Shown: positions 54,867-64,000, numbered from the stretch's first letter. The stretch: DNA of 64,000 nucleotides from Streptomyces aurantiacus (GCF_027107535.1 NZ_CP114282.1:62001-126000); one strand, 5' to 3'. Numbers and translations are program-made. The notes: a model not told the origin generated them from the letters alone.

Positions 54867-55290
54867 GTGGCGGCGAGCTGTTAGGGGTCGACCTGGCCCG
54901 GGTCGCGCTGCGGGCCGCGCCGGAGACTGCGAGGAAGAACGGCGACGAACGTACGGCGCAGCCCAAACCGCGCACGACCCGGGTGATCCAGCACGACGGT
55001 CGGGGCCCCATAGGGCTCGGTGCCGCTGGTGACCGAGCGAGCCTGGTAGCTCCCGGACGTCGGCGCGTCCCTGCGCCCGCGGTGGGAGGTCATCGCGCCG
55101 AGTTCGCCGGGCACGTCGTCGCGGTCGGGTACGACGCAGACTCTGGTCGACTCACCGTGTGCCCGAAGTCGGTGGCCTGAGCGACGAAGCGGCGCCTGGA
55201 ACAGACCATTGACCAGCTTGTTCGGTCAGCTCATGATCGCACTGGTCCGCGCGGCGCTGGGGCGCCTCCCTCTCCGTCGTCTTGCCGCGC
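54863..55290 (+). pseudogene. DciA/DUF721-like pseudogene
   Basis: It begins MSGGELLGVDLARVALRAAP and has GHVVAVGYDADSGRLTVCPK, typical of Streptomyces DUF721 (DciA-like, helicase-loading) proteins. The middle is frame-shifted: the expected LVTERAW and LRPRWEVIAPE segments are in another frame. A stop follows at 55180, and the next conserved part (KRRLEQTIDQ) is again out of frame. Not functional. Confidence 0.7.
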
Positions 55291-55300
55291 TTACCCAGCA

Positions 55301-56524
55301 TCATCGAGGGGTGGAGGGGCTGTCCGGCTCACCGTCTCCCACGGCGGCATGCAGCAGTGCCTCGCCCTCTCGCGCCCGCCGGGCGTACGGTTCGGCCAAG
55401 TTCGGATTGCTGGCCAGGTGGTGGGCGATGTCCGCGTAGATCTTGGCCAATAGGGCCACGCGTTCGGTACGTGCCGGTTGCAGCAGCTCTAGAACCGTGG
55501 CGAACTGAACCCCGTCCACGCTGTCGACGGTCCGGACCAGTTCGTCCAGGGCCGGCGGTGGTGGCGCCTCGCCTTCGCGGAGCATTCCCAGGGCGCATGC
55601 CTCGACGGACGCGCGTGCCTGCCCGGCCAGCTTCCCGGCGGCCAGCAGCAGGCAGGCGGCGATCCGGTGGGCCACGGGGGCGTCCCCGGGGTGGGGCTCG
55701 CGCGCGGACAGCGCCCAATGGCCATCGGCCAGCAGGACGAGCAGGCCCCACAAGCCTTCGGCGGGTGCGGGTTCGGTGCTTTGCTCCGCCTGGCCTGTGT
55801 CTCCCCCTTCCTGCGACAGCATCAGGAAGGCCGCGTAATGGCCGCCGAGCATCCAGCCGACCGAGGGCATCGGGTACTGGGCCTCCCGCACGAGGCGTGC
55901 CGCTCGGGTGAGGTTCACCCCTAGGACCAGGACGTAGCCGAGCGCCGCCACTCCCACGGCGTAGGGCGGGAAGAGCGTGAGGCCGGCGATGCCGAACGTG
56001 GTCAGGACGTCGGTGTAGAGCCGCCAGTTGACGGGGCTGGTGTCGCGGCCGAAGCTCAGCAGGTAGCCAGGGTTCTCCCGGCCGACGAGGTGGCCGAGTC
56101 CCTGGCGGATCGTCGATCTCCAGTTGTAGCGGAGACCGCTAAGCCCTGTCATGACGGTGCGCGTTCGGGCCTGCTCCTCCTCCGTCATGACTACGGGGAG
56201 AGACCGTACCTTGATCAGCGACTGCCCGTCGAGGAAGCGCGACAGGGGCTGCCGCAGCACTCCGGCCGTGGTCGAGTGGTAAACGTCTCCGTCACCGACA
56301 TAGAGGCCCACATGGGAGGCCGCATTGTTGCTGATGTACATGATGAGCCAGCTGACGAGCGAGTGGCGGGGGTGAAACAACAGCGCTTCGACAGGCGCCG
56401 GTTCGGCGGATCCGGAGAAATTCTCCACCACGGCGCTCCGCCATCCCCGCTCCTGCAGTCGGTCGTTCCGGTAACGACCTTTTCCCCACCGGTACTGTAC
56501 GAAATCGATCGCGGCGAAAAGCAT
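55301..56524 (-). CDS. NlpC/P60-like (YiiX-type) membrane cysteine hydrolase candidate
   Basis: The 407-residue protein has a permuted papain-like N-terminal domain: SHVGLYVGDGDVYHSTTAGV with His71 as the expected catalytic histidine. The cysteine partner is not obvious. A hydrophobic pair (FGIAGLTLFPPYAVGVAALG, YVLVLGVNL) follows at residues ~190-225, then a soluble helical C-terminus. The ATG is chosen because AGGGGGAT precedes it. Possible lipid or peptide hydrolase at the membrane. Confidence 0.6.
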   Translation of the reverse strand: MLFAAIDFVQYRWGKGRYRNDRLQERGWRSAVVENFSGSAEPAPVEALLFHPRHSLVSWLIMYISNNAASHVGLYVGDGDVYHSTTAGVLRQPLSRFLDGQSLIKVRSLPVVMTEEEQARTRTVMTGLSGLRYNWRSTIRQGLGHLVGRENPGYLLSFGRDTSPVNWRLYTDVLTTFGIAGLTLFPPYAVGVAALGYVLVLGVNLTRAARLVREAQYPMPSVGWMLGGHYAAFLMLSQEGGDTGQAEQSTEPAPAEGLWGLLVLLADGHWALSAREPHPGDAPVAHRIAACLLLAAGKLAGQARASVEACALGMLREGEAPPPPALDELVRTVDSVDGVQFATVLELLQPARTERVALLAKIYADIAHHLASNPNLAEPYARRAREGEALLHAAVGDGEPDSPSTPR

Positions 56525-56664
56525 CGTGATCCCCCTGTCGGTCACGGTGTGCGGTGCCGGACTTTCCGTGAACCGTCGTGATTGTGCCAGTGTCTCGACG
56601 GAGTCGGCCAGGCCTGCCTAGCATGTTGTGGCCGGTGACGGCATGAGAGCGGCAAGGGGGTGCG

Positions 56665-57036
56665 GTGTACGTCCTGGAGTGGACAACTGTCAGCTTGGGC
56701 ACCGGAGTTCTCGGTAGTGCCGGGTACGAGGCGGCCAAACACGCATTCGATGTAGCCCGTGGGCGTAGAAGGCTATTCAGGTATCCGCGGATTTCCCGGG
56801 ACAACGCGGTGCTTCTGGGGCGTGCCGCTGTCGCTGTCTACTGCGCCGAAAGGCGCCTCCCCGTCGATCAGGATTCCCTGCGGGAGCGCGACGTCGACGA
56901 AGGCCGTTCCCGTTCCTGGTACATGGTGTTCGAACAAAATACGGCGTCGGACCCTCAGCGCTCGACGCAAGCTCCCAGGGTCTTCCATGTCCGTGTGTAC
57001 GGAAATCCGAACAGGGTGGACGTCGCCCTGGGCTGA
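56665..57036 (+). CDS. Hypothetical small protein
   Basis: The 123-residue protein (VYVLEWTTVSLGTGVLGSAG) has a weakly hydrophobic start, a basic middle and a beta-rich end. It is divergent from the NlpC/P60-like gene. Not recognised. Confidence 0.5.
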   Translation: MYVLEWTTVSLGTGVLGSAGYEAAKHAFDVARGRRRLFRYPRISRDNAVLLGRAAVAVYCAERRLPVDQDSLRERDVDEGRSRSWYMVFEQNTASDPQRSTQAPRVFHVRVYGNPNRVDVALG

Positions 57037-57886
57037 CGTGCACGGCCGGGGCAGCTGCACTCGCAGAAGCCGCTGCCCCGCTGGAGCTCGGCGGCCGCAT
57101 CACGACGTGCGCTCGGAGCCAGGTCGAACACCAGTACGTTGAGGTCGTACGTTCAACCTGAACAGTTCGAAGTACTCCGCTTCAACGCGGCACCCGAACA
57201 TGGTGAAACCCTCACGAATGGTGACGGCAATAGCTATGGGGGGAACGCACTTTGAAGAAACTGGCGGCTCCGGCCATGACCGATGCCATCGTTGGCGACA
57301 GCCTGCTGGTCACCACGACACCTGCCGCAGCCACCGACAGCTGGCGTGCTTACGGCATCACGAACCCGATCATCTCCACCACCTGCCCGCCCCCAACATC
57401 CCTGCTGCGCGCCCGGTCCCACCGCGCGCGCAGCAGGCTGTCCGGGCCGCGGGCGGCGGCCGCGACCGCATCCAGCACTCCCTCGCCGCGATCCTGGCAC
57501 CCGTCGAAGCCGTCGACCCGCGCACCCTCACCGCTCGCGTCACGGGCTACAAGACCGAACGCTCCGAAGGCGGGCCGCCTTCCACCGCCTTGCAGGAACT
57601 CGGCATAACGCTGCCACTGTGACCATGACGCAGAAACGATTCGGGCAGCCCGATTCCTACCGGGGACTCCGCAAAAAAGAGGGCTCGCGCGTGTGAGCGG
57701 TTGCGCAATTCGTCTCTGTCCCTGTTTTTGTGATGCTGGCGCTCTGAACTGGGCATCTACCAGGTATGCGGTTCAACGGCTGGGCCCCTCTCGAAACCGG
57801 GGTCACACGACCTGGCCCGACTGAGCCTCGATGGACGGCGCACTGACCCTGGCACCTGGACGGATGGCCCCGATGCTGTCCTCGGC
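57037..57886. other. Region without a confident gene
   Basis: Three plus-strand frames overlap between 57200 and 57700, none with a convincing start and coding pattern throughout. One (about 57450-57622) reads IQHSLAAILAPVEAVDPRTL and could be a decayed gene tail. No RNA gene or strong hairpin is seen. Confidence 0.4.
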
Positions 57887-58375
57887 TCACGCTCCCCCGG
57901 ATTCGACGGGCGGGGGCGGAATGGCGGCAACACGTCGCGTGGCCCACCGTTCCACACCTGAAGCGGTCAATTCCTCGACACGAGCGACGATCAACTGGAC
58001 GCCGGCGTCGCGGTCGTACGGCGCGCAGGCATTCAGGTACAGCGCCATCTCGCGCTCGATGCCGTAGCGGATCTGACTGAACTCGACCCAGGCGTCGTGC
58101 GAACCGAAGAGCACACGTGTTCCCGAGGCGACCACGACGATCGCACCCAGTACGGCGATGACGGACGACCCCAGCCGCATCGCAACCGCTGCCGGAACGG
58201 CAGCGGCGCTGACGAGTCCCAGCAGCTCGGTAACCATGTACCGCCACCGATGGCGGGCACAAGCAGTCTTGTACCACTGCCATCTGGTCATCACCACGGA
58301 AGGCACCGTGCGCCCGTCCTGGCCGGCGACAACCATCCAGCGGGAGTCGGAGGAGTTGCTTTGTTCCTGTGTCAA
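57887..58375 (-). CDS. DUF4231/SLATT-like two-helix membrane protein
   Basis: The 162-residue protein reads WQWYKTACARHRWRYMVTEL, two adjacent membrane helices (LVSAAAVPAAVAMRL, VIAVLGAIVVVASGTRVLF), then SHDAWVEFSQIRYGIEREMALYL. This is the DUF4231/SLATT arrangement, predicted to form pores in several bacterial conflict systems. No nucleotide-signalling enzyme is directly adjacent. The role as an abortive-infection effector is inferred. Confidence 0.7.
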   Translation of the reverse strand: MTQEQSNSSDSRWMVVAGQDGRTVPSVVMTRWQWYKTACARHRWRYMVTELLGLVSAAAVPAAVAMRLGSSVIAVLGAIVVVASGTRVLFGSHDAWVEFSQIRYGIEREMALYLNACAPYDRDAGVQLIVARVEELTASGVERWATRRVAAIPPPPVESGGA

Positions 58376-58787
58376 TCCGAGGCCTCCTCAAATGATCTGG
58401 CTCGCGCCATTCAGCTCCGCCACGGCGCCGTGAAGGGGCCGAAGGTCACCGCACTCGGCCAGGGCGCCGGCCAAATGAGAAGAAAGGGCTCACAGCTCGG
58501 CGAACTGCATGCCTGGCATGGTGTCAGGTTGCCCCGGCGCTACGGGCCCGATCACAAGATCTTCGACAGACCCGCAGTGCGCGACCGTCGACGGTTCTGC
58601 GACGGCGGCTTCATCCCAGCCGTTGCGTCCACTCCTCGATCACTCCTCGATAGCTTGCGCAGCGGACCCACACAGCCGTCGATCGGTGGATCCGGGCGCA
58701 GAACGGCTGTTTCCGTCCCTGCCCGATGTCAGTGGTGCCTCGTACCGTTGTTTTTGACGGTATTTCATATGGAGAGGCGGGTAGTGG
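58376..58787. other. Intergenic region between divergent genes
   Basis: It separates the minus-strand DUF4231 gene and the plus-strand CoiA-like gene and must hold both promoters. I see no gene, repeat or strong hairpin in it. Confidence 0.4.
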
Positions 58788-60161
58788 GTGGCCAACGTGG
58801 TCTGGCACACGAAGCTGCGGATTTACCTTGATCTACGCAAGAGTGACCTTGATCATCCGGAGTACGAAGATCTGTGGGACATGGTCTACGGGATGGACAA
58901 GATGCTGGCGGCGCGGAATGTGCCGGTGGCGGAGCGGGAACTGCAGTGCGGGGGAGTGTGCCAGGAGGCCGGCGTCGTGGCGTGGATGCATCTGCGGATG
59001 CGCAACGGCCGGCGCGAGGCGGTCCACGAGCGCCGTGAGGACGAAGAGCGCCACATCACGCCCATGAGTGACGAGCACAAGGCGTACCAGGAGCGCATTT
59101 TGCGGGCTGCTGAGGAGGCGGGGTTCAGCGGCGACAGCGAGGTCCGTACCCGGGTGGGCCGCAGCTGGATCCAGACGGACACCTTGGTCGAGGGGGTCGA
59201 CGGGCGCCGTATCGGCTGGGAGGTGCAGTTGTCCACTGCCGGCGGTGAGGGGCCGCGCAGTGTCCGCGCCCGCGCCGCGAAGGCCGAGAAGAACGGCATC
59301 ACACCGGCCTGGCACACCGACCGGGCGGCCTACGCCTACCGCAACGACACGCAGTGGACCCGCAGTGACAAGCTGCCCGCCTACATCATCGCCCGGACCG
59401 GCGATCTGAGGGTCGTGTCCGGGTTCCGTGCCATGGACTTCTGGATCTGCGACGTCCACGCCGACTATCCCTGCCCGAACGGCGTGCGCCGCTGTGGCAA
59501 GGCTCATGCCACGCCCAAGCCGCGGGATGTCCTCTTCGACGACCTGGTGCGCCGTACGGCCGAAGGCAGCATCGTGCCGGTTCAGTTCCGCGTCGGTACC
59601 AAGGTGCACCGCTTCTGGGTCACCGGCGTCGACCGTGACCGCCTCGAGGACCTTCACGGTGACGACACCCGTCTGCCTCCGCTGCAGGAAGAGGACCGGC
59701 CGGCGGCCACCGCGAGCCCGAACCGCCCCACCTGCCGAGTCGACGCTGCCACCGCGACCGCGGCAGCGGCCCCGGTTCTGCCGGATCCTGCACGCCCGGC
59801 ATCGTTGATTCCCCTCCAGCCCGCAGCACCGGCAGTCGAGACGACAGCTGCGCGTGCGGAGCACGGCATCTCTGGCAACGCGCTCAGCCCGTCGGCCGCT
59901 TCGCACGTCAGCGATCTCCGGACCGGCCTGCCTGCAAGCATGGTCGCCTTGCAACGGGCCTCCGACCGTGAACGCCGAAGGCTTGAACACTTGGAGGACC
60001 ACGCCGAACGCACCGAACAACGGCGCATCTGGTTCGATGCCGCAGCCGCCGTGCAGGACGAGGTCACCCGTTACGCCCGGGCGAAGCGCCTCAACCGGGC
60101 TGAAGTAGCGCTGGAACTGCGCAGGGTCGTCGGGCGCTACCGCAAGGACGGCACCCTGTAG
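58788..60161 (+). CDS. Putative CoiA-like PD-(D/E)XK nuclease
   Basis: The 457-residue protein starts at a GTG after GGAGAGGCGG. Residues ~95-200 resemble the nuclease part of CoiA-type proteins: a helix (HKAYQERILRAAEEAGF), Asp131 in QTDTLVEG, and WEVQLST with Glu145 and Gln147. A Cys/His cluster (CDVHADYPCPNGVRRCGKAH) follows. The region 310-400 is an Ala/Pro linker, and the C-terminus is a basic helical segment. DNA processing is inferred from the core motif only. Confidence 0.55.
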   Translation: MANVVWHTKLRIYLDLRKSDLDHPEYEDLWDMVYGMDKMLAARNVPVAERELQCGGVCQEAGVVAWMHLRMRNGRREAVHERREDEERHITPMSDEHKAYQERILRAAEEAGFSGDSEVRTRVGRSWIQTDTLVEGVDGRRIGWEVQLSTAGGEGPRSVRARAAKAEKNGITPAWHTDRAAYAYRNDTQWTRSDKLPAYIIARTGDLRVVSGFRAMDFWICDVHADYPCPNGVRRCGKAHATPKPRDVLFDDLVRRTAEGSIVPVQFRVGTKVHRFWVTGVDRDRLEDLHGDDTRLPPLQEEDRPAATASPNRPTCRVDAATATAAAAPVLPDPARPASLIPLQPAAPAVETTAARAEHGISGNALSPSAASHVSDLRTGLPASMVALQRASDRERRRLEHLEDHAERTEQRRIWFDAAAAVQDEVTRYARAKRLNRAEVALELRRVVGRYRKDGTL

Positions 60162-60405
60162 GGCGCGGCTGCTACGACGTGGTCGCGCTGCGGAGGGTGC
60201 GAAGCCCCGGTCGGCTGGGGAGGCTTGGGTTCTAGTGGTGGTCGCAACAGTCCAGCTCAAGTGGAGCGGAGGGCGGTGGCCTCTCGGCGGGGTGTTCCAT
60301 GGGCTTCAGTCGGACGGTTGTCCTCATGGGTGGGGCCGCGCGGGCGGCCTTTGACCAGGTGCGGGACGGCGTGTGGGGTCGGCCAGGTGTTCGCCGTGGG
60401 GGACG

Positions 60406-61599
60406 TCAGCTTCTGGCAGTTCGGTGGGTTTGCCTCCGGCCTGTGGCCAGGGGCGAGGGTGCTGGGGTTTCACGTCGGTGCTCAGTTGGCTGGACTGTTC
60501 TGGGCGGCGACCAGGTGTCCGGAGAGGGTGCCTGCCACTGGTGCAGGAGGTCTCTCACCCTGGGCAGGCTGGGAATGTCCTTCAGTCCGAGGGGTTTGGC
60601 GGCATCCTCCAGCGCCCGGTGCACGCCCGACGCGGCCTCGTTCAGGCGCTCGTCATGGTCGTCCGGGTATGGACTCCATGCCAGGGAATTCACGGCCCTT
60701 ATGACGTCGGGGAAGATCGACTGAGCCTGCTCGAAGGCGATGTAGTGCGCCAGGTCCGTGTCTAGACCCTTGAGGGCGGCTGGGGTGACCGAGTCAACGG
60801 CTCCAGCCCATGCATCGATCACCTCCTGTTTCTGGGACTCGGGGTATTGCATGCGGATCAGGTGTGTGGCGAGGTCGTGCAGGGGGTCGCCGTAGGTGGC
60901 GAGTTCCCAGTCGACTGCGATCAGGCGGGGGGTGCCGTGCTCGGTGACGACCAGGTTGTCGCGGTGGAGATCTGCGTGAAGCAGGCTGTACGGACGGTGT
61001 GTCATGCCTGGTACGCGCTCGGCCAGTCGGACCAGCACGTCTTCAGCAACGCCCAGGGCGTTGAAGAGATCGCCGTACACGGGCCAATTGGGCTGTCGGA
61101 TTTGGCGGTCGGCCGACAGCGCCAGGGTCTGCAGATAGCTCTGGCTGTCCTCGTCGTCCTGAGGCCAGTAGTCGGGTAGCGGGGGCAGTGCTTCGCGGCG
61201 TACAGCGGTTGTCTGAGCCAGAAGGTGAGCTATATCCGAGATCTGCAAGGGGTCGACGGGTTTGCCGGCCGGGCAGAAGCGGGAGAACGGGGTGCCCGCT
61301 ACGTAGGTGAGGACGGTTGCCGTTGCAGTTCTGGCCAGACAGCGCGGTACATGGGGCAGCAGGTCTTTCAGGGCTTCCAGTAGATCTGCTTCGCTGGGCC
61401 AGGTCCTGATGACGACACGGACGGATTCAGCCTGCGGAACTCTGACCAGGACAGGAGCGCCTTGCTCGGTCCCGGTGAGCTGCGCCGCACGCTCGGACAA
61501 CGGGAAGACATAGTTGAGATTGTGATAGCCGTTGCTGGCTGCGCCGGACCGCTGGGCCTGGCAAACAAACTCGTCGATGGCATCGACTCTCACGGGCAC
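60406..61599 (-). CDS. Aminoglycoside-phosphotransferase-fold kinase
   Basis: The 397-residue protein has the APH/choline-kinase catalytic loop SLLHADLHRDN (His208, Asp210, Asn215) and the metal site IAVDWELATYGDP (Asp230). The N-terminal ATP lobe is divergent. Such kinases phosphorylate antibiotics, sugars or lipids; nothing points to a specific substrate. GTG start after AGGAGCAGC. Followed by a Pro/Arg-rich tail. Confidence 0.8.
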   Translation of the reverse strand: MPVRVDAIDEFVCQAQRSGAASNGYHNLNYVFPLSERAAQLTGTEQGAPVLVRVPQAESVRVVIRTWPSEADLLEALKDLLPHVPRCLARTATATVLTYVAGTPFSRFCPAGKPVDPLQISDIAHLLAQTTAVRREALPPLPDYWPQDDEDSQSYLQTLALSADRQIRQPNWPVYGDLFNALGVAEDVLVRLAERVPGMTHRPYSLLHADLHRDNLVVTEHGTPRLIAVDWELATYGDPLHDLATHLIRMQYPESQKQEVIDAWAGAVDSVTPAALKGLDTDLAHYIAFEQAQSIFPDVIRAVNSLAWSPYPDDHDERLNEAASGVHRALEDAAKPLGLKDIPSLPRVRDLLHQWQAPSPDTWSPPRTVQPTEHRRETPAPSPLATGRRQTHRTARS

Positions 61600-61793
61600 G
61601 CTGCTCCTGGGGGGGAACCTAGAGCAAGACGTGCTTTCGCCAGCCGCTCATGTCACTCAAAGCAAATGTGAGCACACCTTAGACCTGCAGAACCGGCAGC
61701 AGGCCATTTTGACTGCATCGCAACGAAGGCGGCCCCCAACGGGTTCAGCCACGGCAGTGGGTGGACATCTGGACAGAGGGAGGCATCCCTCTG

Positions 61794-62651
61794 TCAGGTG
61801 TGTTCCCAGTGGGAGTTAAACCAGGTCTGCTGCTTCTCTACCCACGCGGACTCTGCATCGTCCGCTTCGTCGTTTTTGCTGAAGTACGTTCCGGCGGCAC
61901 CGACGCTGAGGACGTCGAGTGCGTCGACCTCCTCATCGCCCAGCGGGATGCGCCGTTTCTCCACCGTGTACATGCTCAGGAAGAGCTCTCTCCCGTTGAG
62001 CAGGTACGACTTGAACATCGGCGCCACCGGAACGTACTTGACTCTGAAACCGATATCTCGGACCGAGCCGTTGGCGCGCAGGTTCTGGAGGGTGTCCTCC
62101 ACAGAGGACAAGCATCGGGCAGAGATCTTCCGCAAGCGCTGCACCACGCGCGCGTCACCAGGGTCACCATCGTTGCGCGGGAAGGGGAGCAGCAAGTCCT
62201 CGGTGGGCAGCATGATGCGCAGCTTGATCTTTCCTGGGCCCTGAGTCGCCCCTGTCAGGATGCGCTCCGCCTGAAGACGAAGATGGATGTCGAGCGACTC
62301 GGACGTGAGGCAGTAGACGTCAAGTTGGACTTCGTTTTGCTGCAGGGCTTGTTCGACGAACCATCCGAGCTCCGCAGTTCGCATGCGAGAGATACCGCCG
62401 GTGGCGGACGCAGCCGGGGCCTTCCTGATCACGCGCGAACCGCTGCCTTGTCGTGACTCGATCCAGCCCTCCTCTACGAGCTGTCCGAGAGCTTTCTGCA
62501 CGGTGGCCCGAGAGACCCCTAGGTCCTCGGCAAGATCGCGTTGTGTCGGCAGATTGCTGTTGAATGGGTACGCCTTGGCAAGCAGGCGGGCACGCAGTTC
62601 CGTCAGCACGTACTGGCTTGCTCCGCGGCCACCGCTCGGTCCGTCACTCAC
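61794..62651 (-). CDS. GntR-family transcriptional regulator
   Basis: The 285-residue protein has a GntR winged helix (YVLTELRARLLAKAYPFNSN, RDLAEDLGVSRATVQKALGQ, EGWIESRQGSGSRVI) and a ~200-residue C-terminal domain that is not a clear UTRA or FCD domain. A GTG six codons upstream (62669) is an alternative start. Two CCAATTG palindromic sites lie in its upstream region, consistent with autoregulation. Confidence 0.78.
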   Translation of the reverse strand: MSDGPSGGRGASQYVLTELRARLLAKAYPFNSNLPTQRDLAEDLGVSRATVQKALGQLVEEGWIESRQGSGSRVIRKAPAASATGGISRMRTAELGWFVEQALQQNEVQLDVYCLTSESLDIHLRLQAERILTGATQGPGKIKLRIMLPTEDLLLPFPRNDGDPGDARVVQRLRKISARCLSSVEDTLQNLRANGSVRDIGFRVKYVPVAPMFKSYLLNGRELFLSMYTVEKRRIPLGDEEVDALDVLSVGAAGTYFSKNDEADDAESAWVEKQQTWFNSHWEHT

Positions 62652-62705
62652 ATACCGACCGTATCGCACGGGACCAGCAAGGGCACCAATTTGCGCCAGT
62701 CTGTT

Positions 62706-62780
62706 GGTCCAATTGACCTGCGAGTTACAGGATCAAGCTGGGCGGGGATACCGACAGGGAGCAATACAGTCCAATTGGCA
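62706..62780. promoter_or_regulatory. CAATTG operator pair
   Basis: GGTCCAATTGACC (62706-62718) is a palindrome, and GTCCAATTGGCA (62769-62780) repeats its core. They are 63 bp apart, in the AT-richer space between the GntR gene and the divergent small membrane gene. Confidence 0.6.
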
Positions 62781-62810
62781 TAGTGGTAGCCAAATTTACC
62801 GAAGTGGACG

Positions 62811-63056
62811 GTGGTATGTATGGTCCTCTGGGAATTAGTGTGGAACTTTGCCGTCTCGAGGCAGGGTGAATCATGGTACGGAGTCGTGAGCCTTGCACTC
62901 GAGGCATTGGTACTCACACTGATCGCGCTGTGTCACAAGGAGACTCGCGAACGTCTGATGACGAGGTTCCGGCAGATGCTGGAAGCCTTGCTCTCGGTCC
63001 TCTGGTGGGGGGTCCTGCTCTTCCTACTGGTGGCGGCATTCAGGGCTGGTATGTGA
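62811..63056 (+). CDS. Small membrane protein divergent from the GntR gene
   Basis: The 81-residue protein has a hydrophobic N-terminal part (VSLALEALVLTLIALCH), a basic loop (KETRERLMTRFRQ) and a second hydrophobic helix (ALLSVLWWGVLLFLLVAAF). It starts at a GTG or at the ATG three codons later; no ribosome site is clear. Probably regulated by the neighbouring GntR protein. Confidence 0.55.
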   Translation: MVCMVLWELVWNFAVSRQGESWYGVVSLALEALVLTLIALCHKETRERLMTRFRQMLEALLSVLWWGVLLFLLVAAFRAGM

Positions 63057-63780
63057 GCGCGTCACAGACCTCTTTCAGAGAGCGCACGATGCATGACGCT
63101 TCCACGCCTGCCTGCCGGAGAGCGTCAGCCTTCAGTGCGTCGTCCGCGTAGCCCATAAAGCGCACGTCAGCTGCCTGCGCCGCCGCGTAGTCCGTTGGTG
63201 CGTCACCGAGCATCAACGTCTCAAAGGGGGCGGCCCTCATTGCGTTGAGTGCCTGCAGCAGGGAGTGCGGATGAGGCTTCATCAGGCTGAGGTCGCGTGT
63301 GCGCCCGTAGACATGAGGGAAGTGACTGGCAACGCCCTGGCTGCTGAGATAGGCGGTAGCTGCCCGAGCTGAGTTGTTGGTGACGAGGGCGAACCGGGCG
63401 CCCTGATCCGACCATGCCTTGATGAGGTCCGACGCGTGGGGTGTCGGAAGGGCACGGCGTACAGCCAGCAGTTCCTGTTCGGTGAGCCAGTCCTCCCATT
63501 TCGCGACCTGCCTGCTGCCGGGATGTCGTCGGCTGATGCCGACCAGCATGGCGTGCGGATCTTTAAGCAGACGTTCCTCCATCGTCAGTAGTTCGGGCTG
63601 GCGGCCCTCTTCGATGGAAGCGACCAGTTCATGAGCCACTTTGCCCGCGGGGTGCCCTGCGAACAGTTGGCACATCGGACCGTCAAGATCCCACAGGACG
63701 TAACGAACTGGTGAGATCAGCTTCCGTATGCCCTCCGGCGAGGCTGCTCCTGGTTCGATCGGCGTTGTATTGGCGGTCAC
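63040..63780 (-). CDS. HAD-superfamily hydrolase
   Basis: The 246-residue protein has the HAD motifs: LWDLDGPM (Asp31, Asp33), FALVTNNSARAA, MKPHPHSLLQAL and LMLGDAPTDYAAAQ. It resembles phosphoglycolate-phosphatase-type enzymes; the substrate is unknown. A GTG is used as start, without a clear ribosome site, so it may be leaderless. It overlaps the convergent membrane gene by 17 bp. Confidence 0.82.
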   Translation of the reverse strand: MTANTTPIEPGAASPEGIRKLISPVRYVLWDLDGPMCQLFAGHPAGKVAHELVASIEEGRQPELLTMEERLLKDPHAMLVGISRRHPGSRQVAKWEDWLTEQELLAVRRALPTPHASDLIKAWSDQGARFALVTNNSARAATAYLSSQGVASHFPHVYGRTRDLSLMKPHPHSLLQALNAMRAAPFETLMLGDAPTDYAAAQAADVRFMGYADDALKADALRQAGVEASCIVRSLKEVCDALTYQP

Positions 63781-64000
63781 AAGGAGAGTGTCAGGTCCCT
63801 GGCGAAGGTTTCCCAGAGGGCCACAACGCTGCCGCCCTGTTGGAAGTTCTCTCGTCTGAGAGCCCGCGCTGCTCGGCACGGCCGTCCGTGCCGCTGCTGG
63901 ACAGCCGGACCGCGGATCTGCCGACGACCATCTCAAGCGTGCGCACGCCGCTGCCTACGCCCTGCACCCCGAGCCGGGCCACGCCTACAACGATGCGGTC

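Noticed and set aside
53294..55300. cas1/cas2 downstream of casE
   Set aside because: The genes there are a small acidic protein, a RelE/ParE-like protein, a Cys-containing protein and a DUF721 remnant; no Cas1 or Cas2 motif is present.
57200..57700. Overlapping plus-strand frames as a real gene
   Set aside because: No ribosome site fits, codon pattern shifts between frames, and no family was recognised.

Overview
This is a very GC-rich window from a Streptomyces or a very close actinomycete. The codon third positions are almost all G/C, and the gene content fits: a WhiB-family protein, KorSA-type GntR regulators, an FtsK-like plasmid transfer ATPase, and a tap-tpg telomere operon. The tap-tpg pair, used to cap linear Streptomyces replicons, together with transfer genes, many truncated genes and no housekeeping gene, points to a linear plasmid or a chromosome arm rather than a chromosome core. 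I see no integrase, tRNA, rRNA or telomere sequence.

Layout. 0-2 kb holds decayed remnants: the C-terminal part of a lantibiotic (LanB-type) dehydratase and of a type I restriction HsdM. 2-7.7 kb has a nuclease-helicase (DUF2075/Schlafen-like helicase group) and a C5-cytosine DNA methyltransferase, separated by an IS3-family insertion sequence with its own inverted repeats. 7.5-28.9 kb is a long minus-strand plasmid/conjugative backbone: small conserved proteins, WhiB, a GGDEF protein, a Pnkp-like kinase, a membrane patatin, a 5'-truncated Pycsar-type membrane effector, the FtsK-like transfer ATPase, a cluster of membrane/coiled-coil transfer-associated proteins, and two tandem plus-strand GntR/UTRA regulators with a palindromic operator. 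Many genes are separated by perfect GC-rich hairpins. 29-32 kb carries regulators, a GNAT acetyltransferase and a GIY-YIG-like protein. 32.4-35.6 kb holds a wHTH replication-type protein, then Tap and Tpg.

35.7-44.8 kb is the outstanding region: about 80 type I-E CRISPR spacers in twelve head-to-tail sub-arrays. Eleven have a near-identical leader of about 122-124 bp on their right side (one leader is truncated), and most end on the left with a degenerate terminal repeat, so the cluster is an iterated series of complete leader-array units. A two-gene DUF4365 operon (41.1-42.9 kb) sits inside the cluster. Two leader-proximal spacers occur twice in different sub-arrays, which shows recombination between units. 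45.0-53.0 kb is the interference operon: cas3 on the minus strand, and casA-casB-casC-casD-casE on the plus strand with ATGA/GTGA overlaps. No cas1 or cas2 is present. A four-repeat array in the opposite orientation follows casE.

53.4-64 kb is mixed accessory DNA: a putative toxin-antitoxin pair, a DciA/DUF721 pseudogene, an NlpC/P60-like membrane hydrolase, a DUF4231/SLATT-like membrane protein, a CoiA-like nuclease candidate, an aminoglycoside-phosphotransferase-fold kinase, a GntR regulator with likely operators and a HAD hydrolase. Overall the window reads as a defence- and transfer-rich accessory region in which CRISPR-Cas, a possible restriction pair and abortive-infection-like membrane proteins lie beside mobile-element genes. 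All functions are assigned by reading motifs; no database search was possible.
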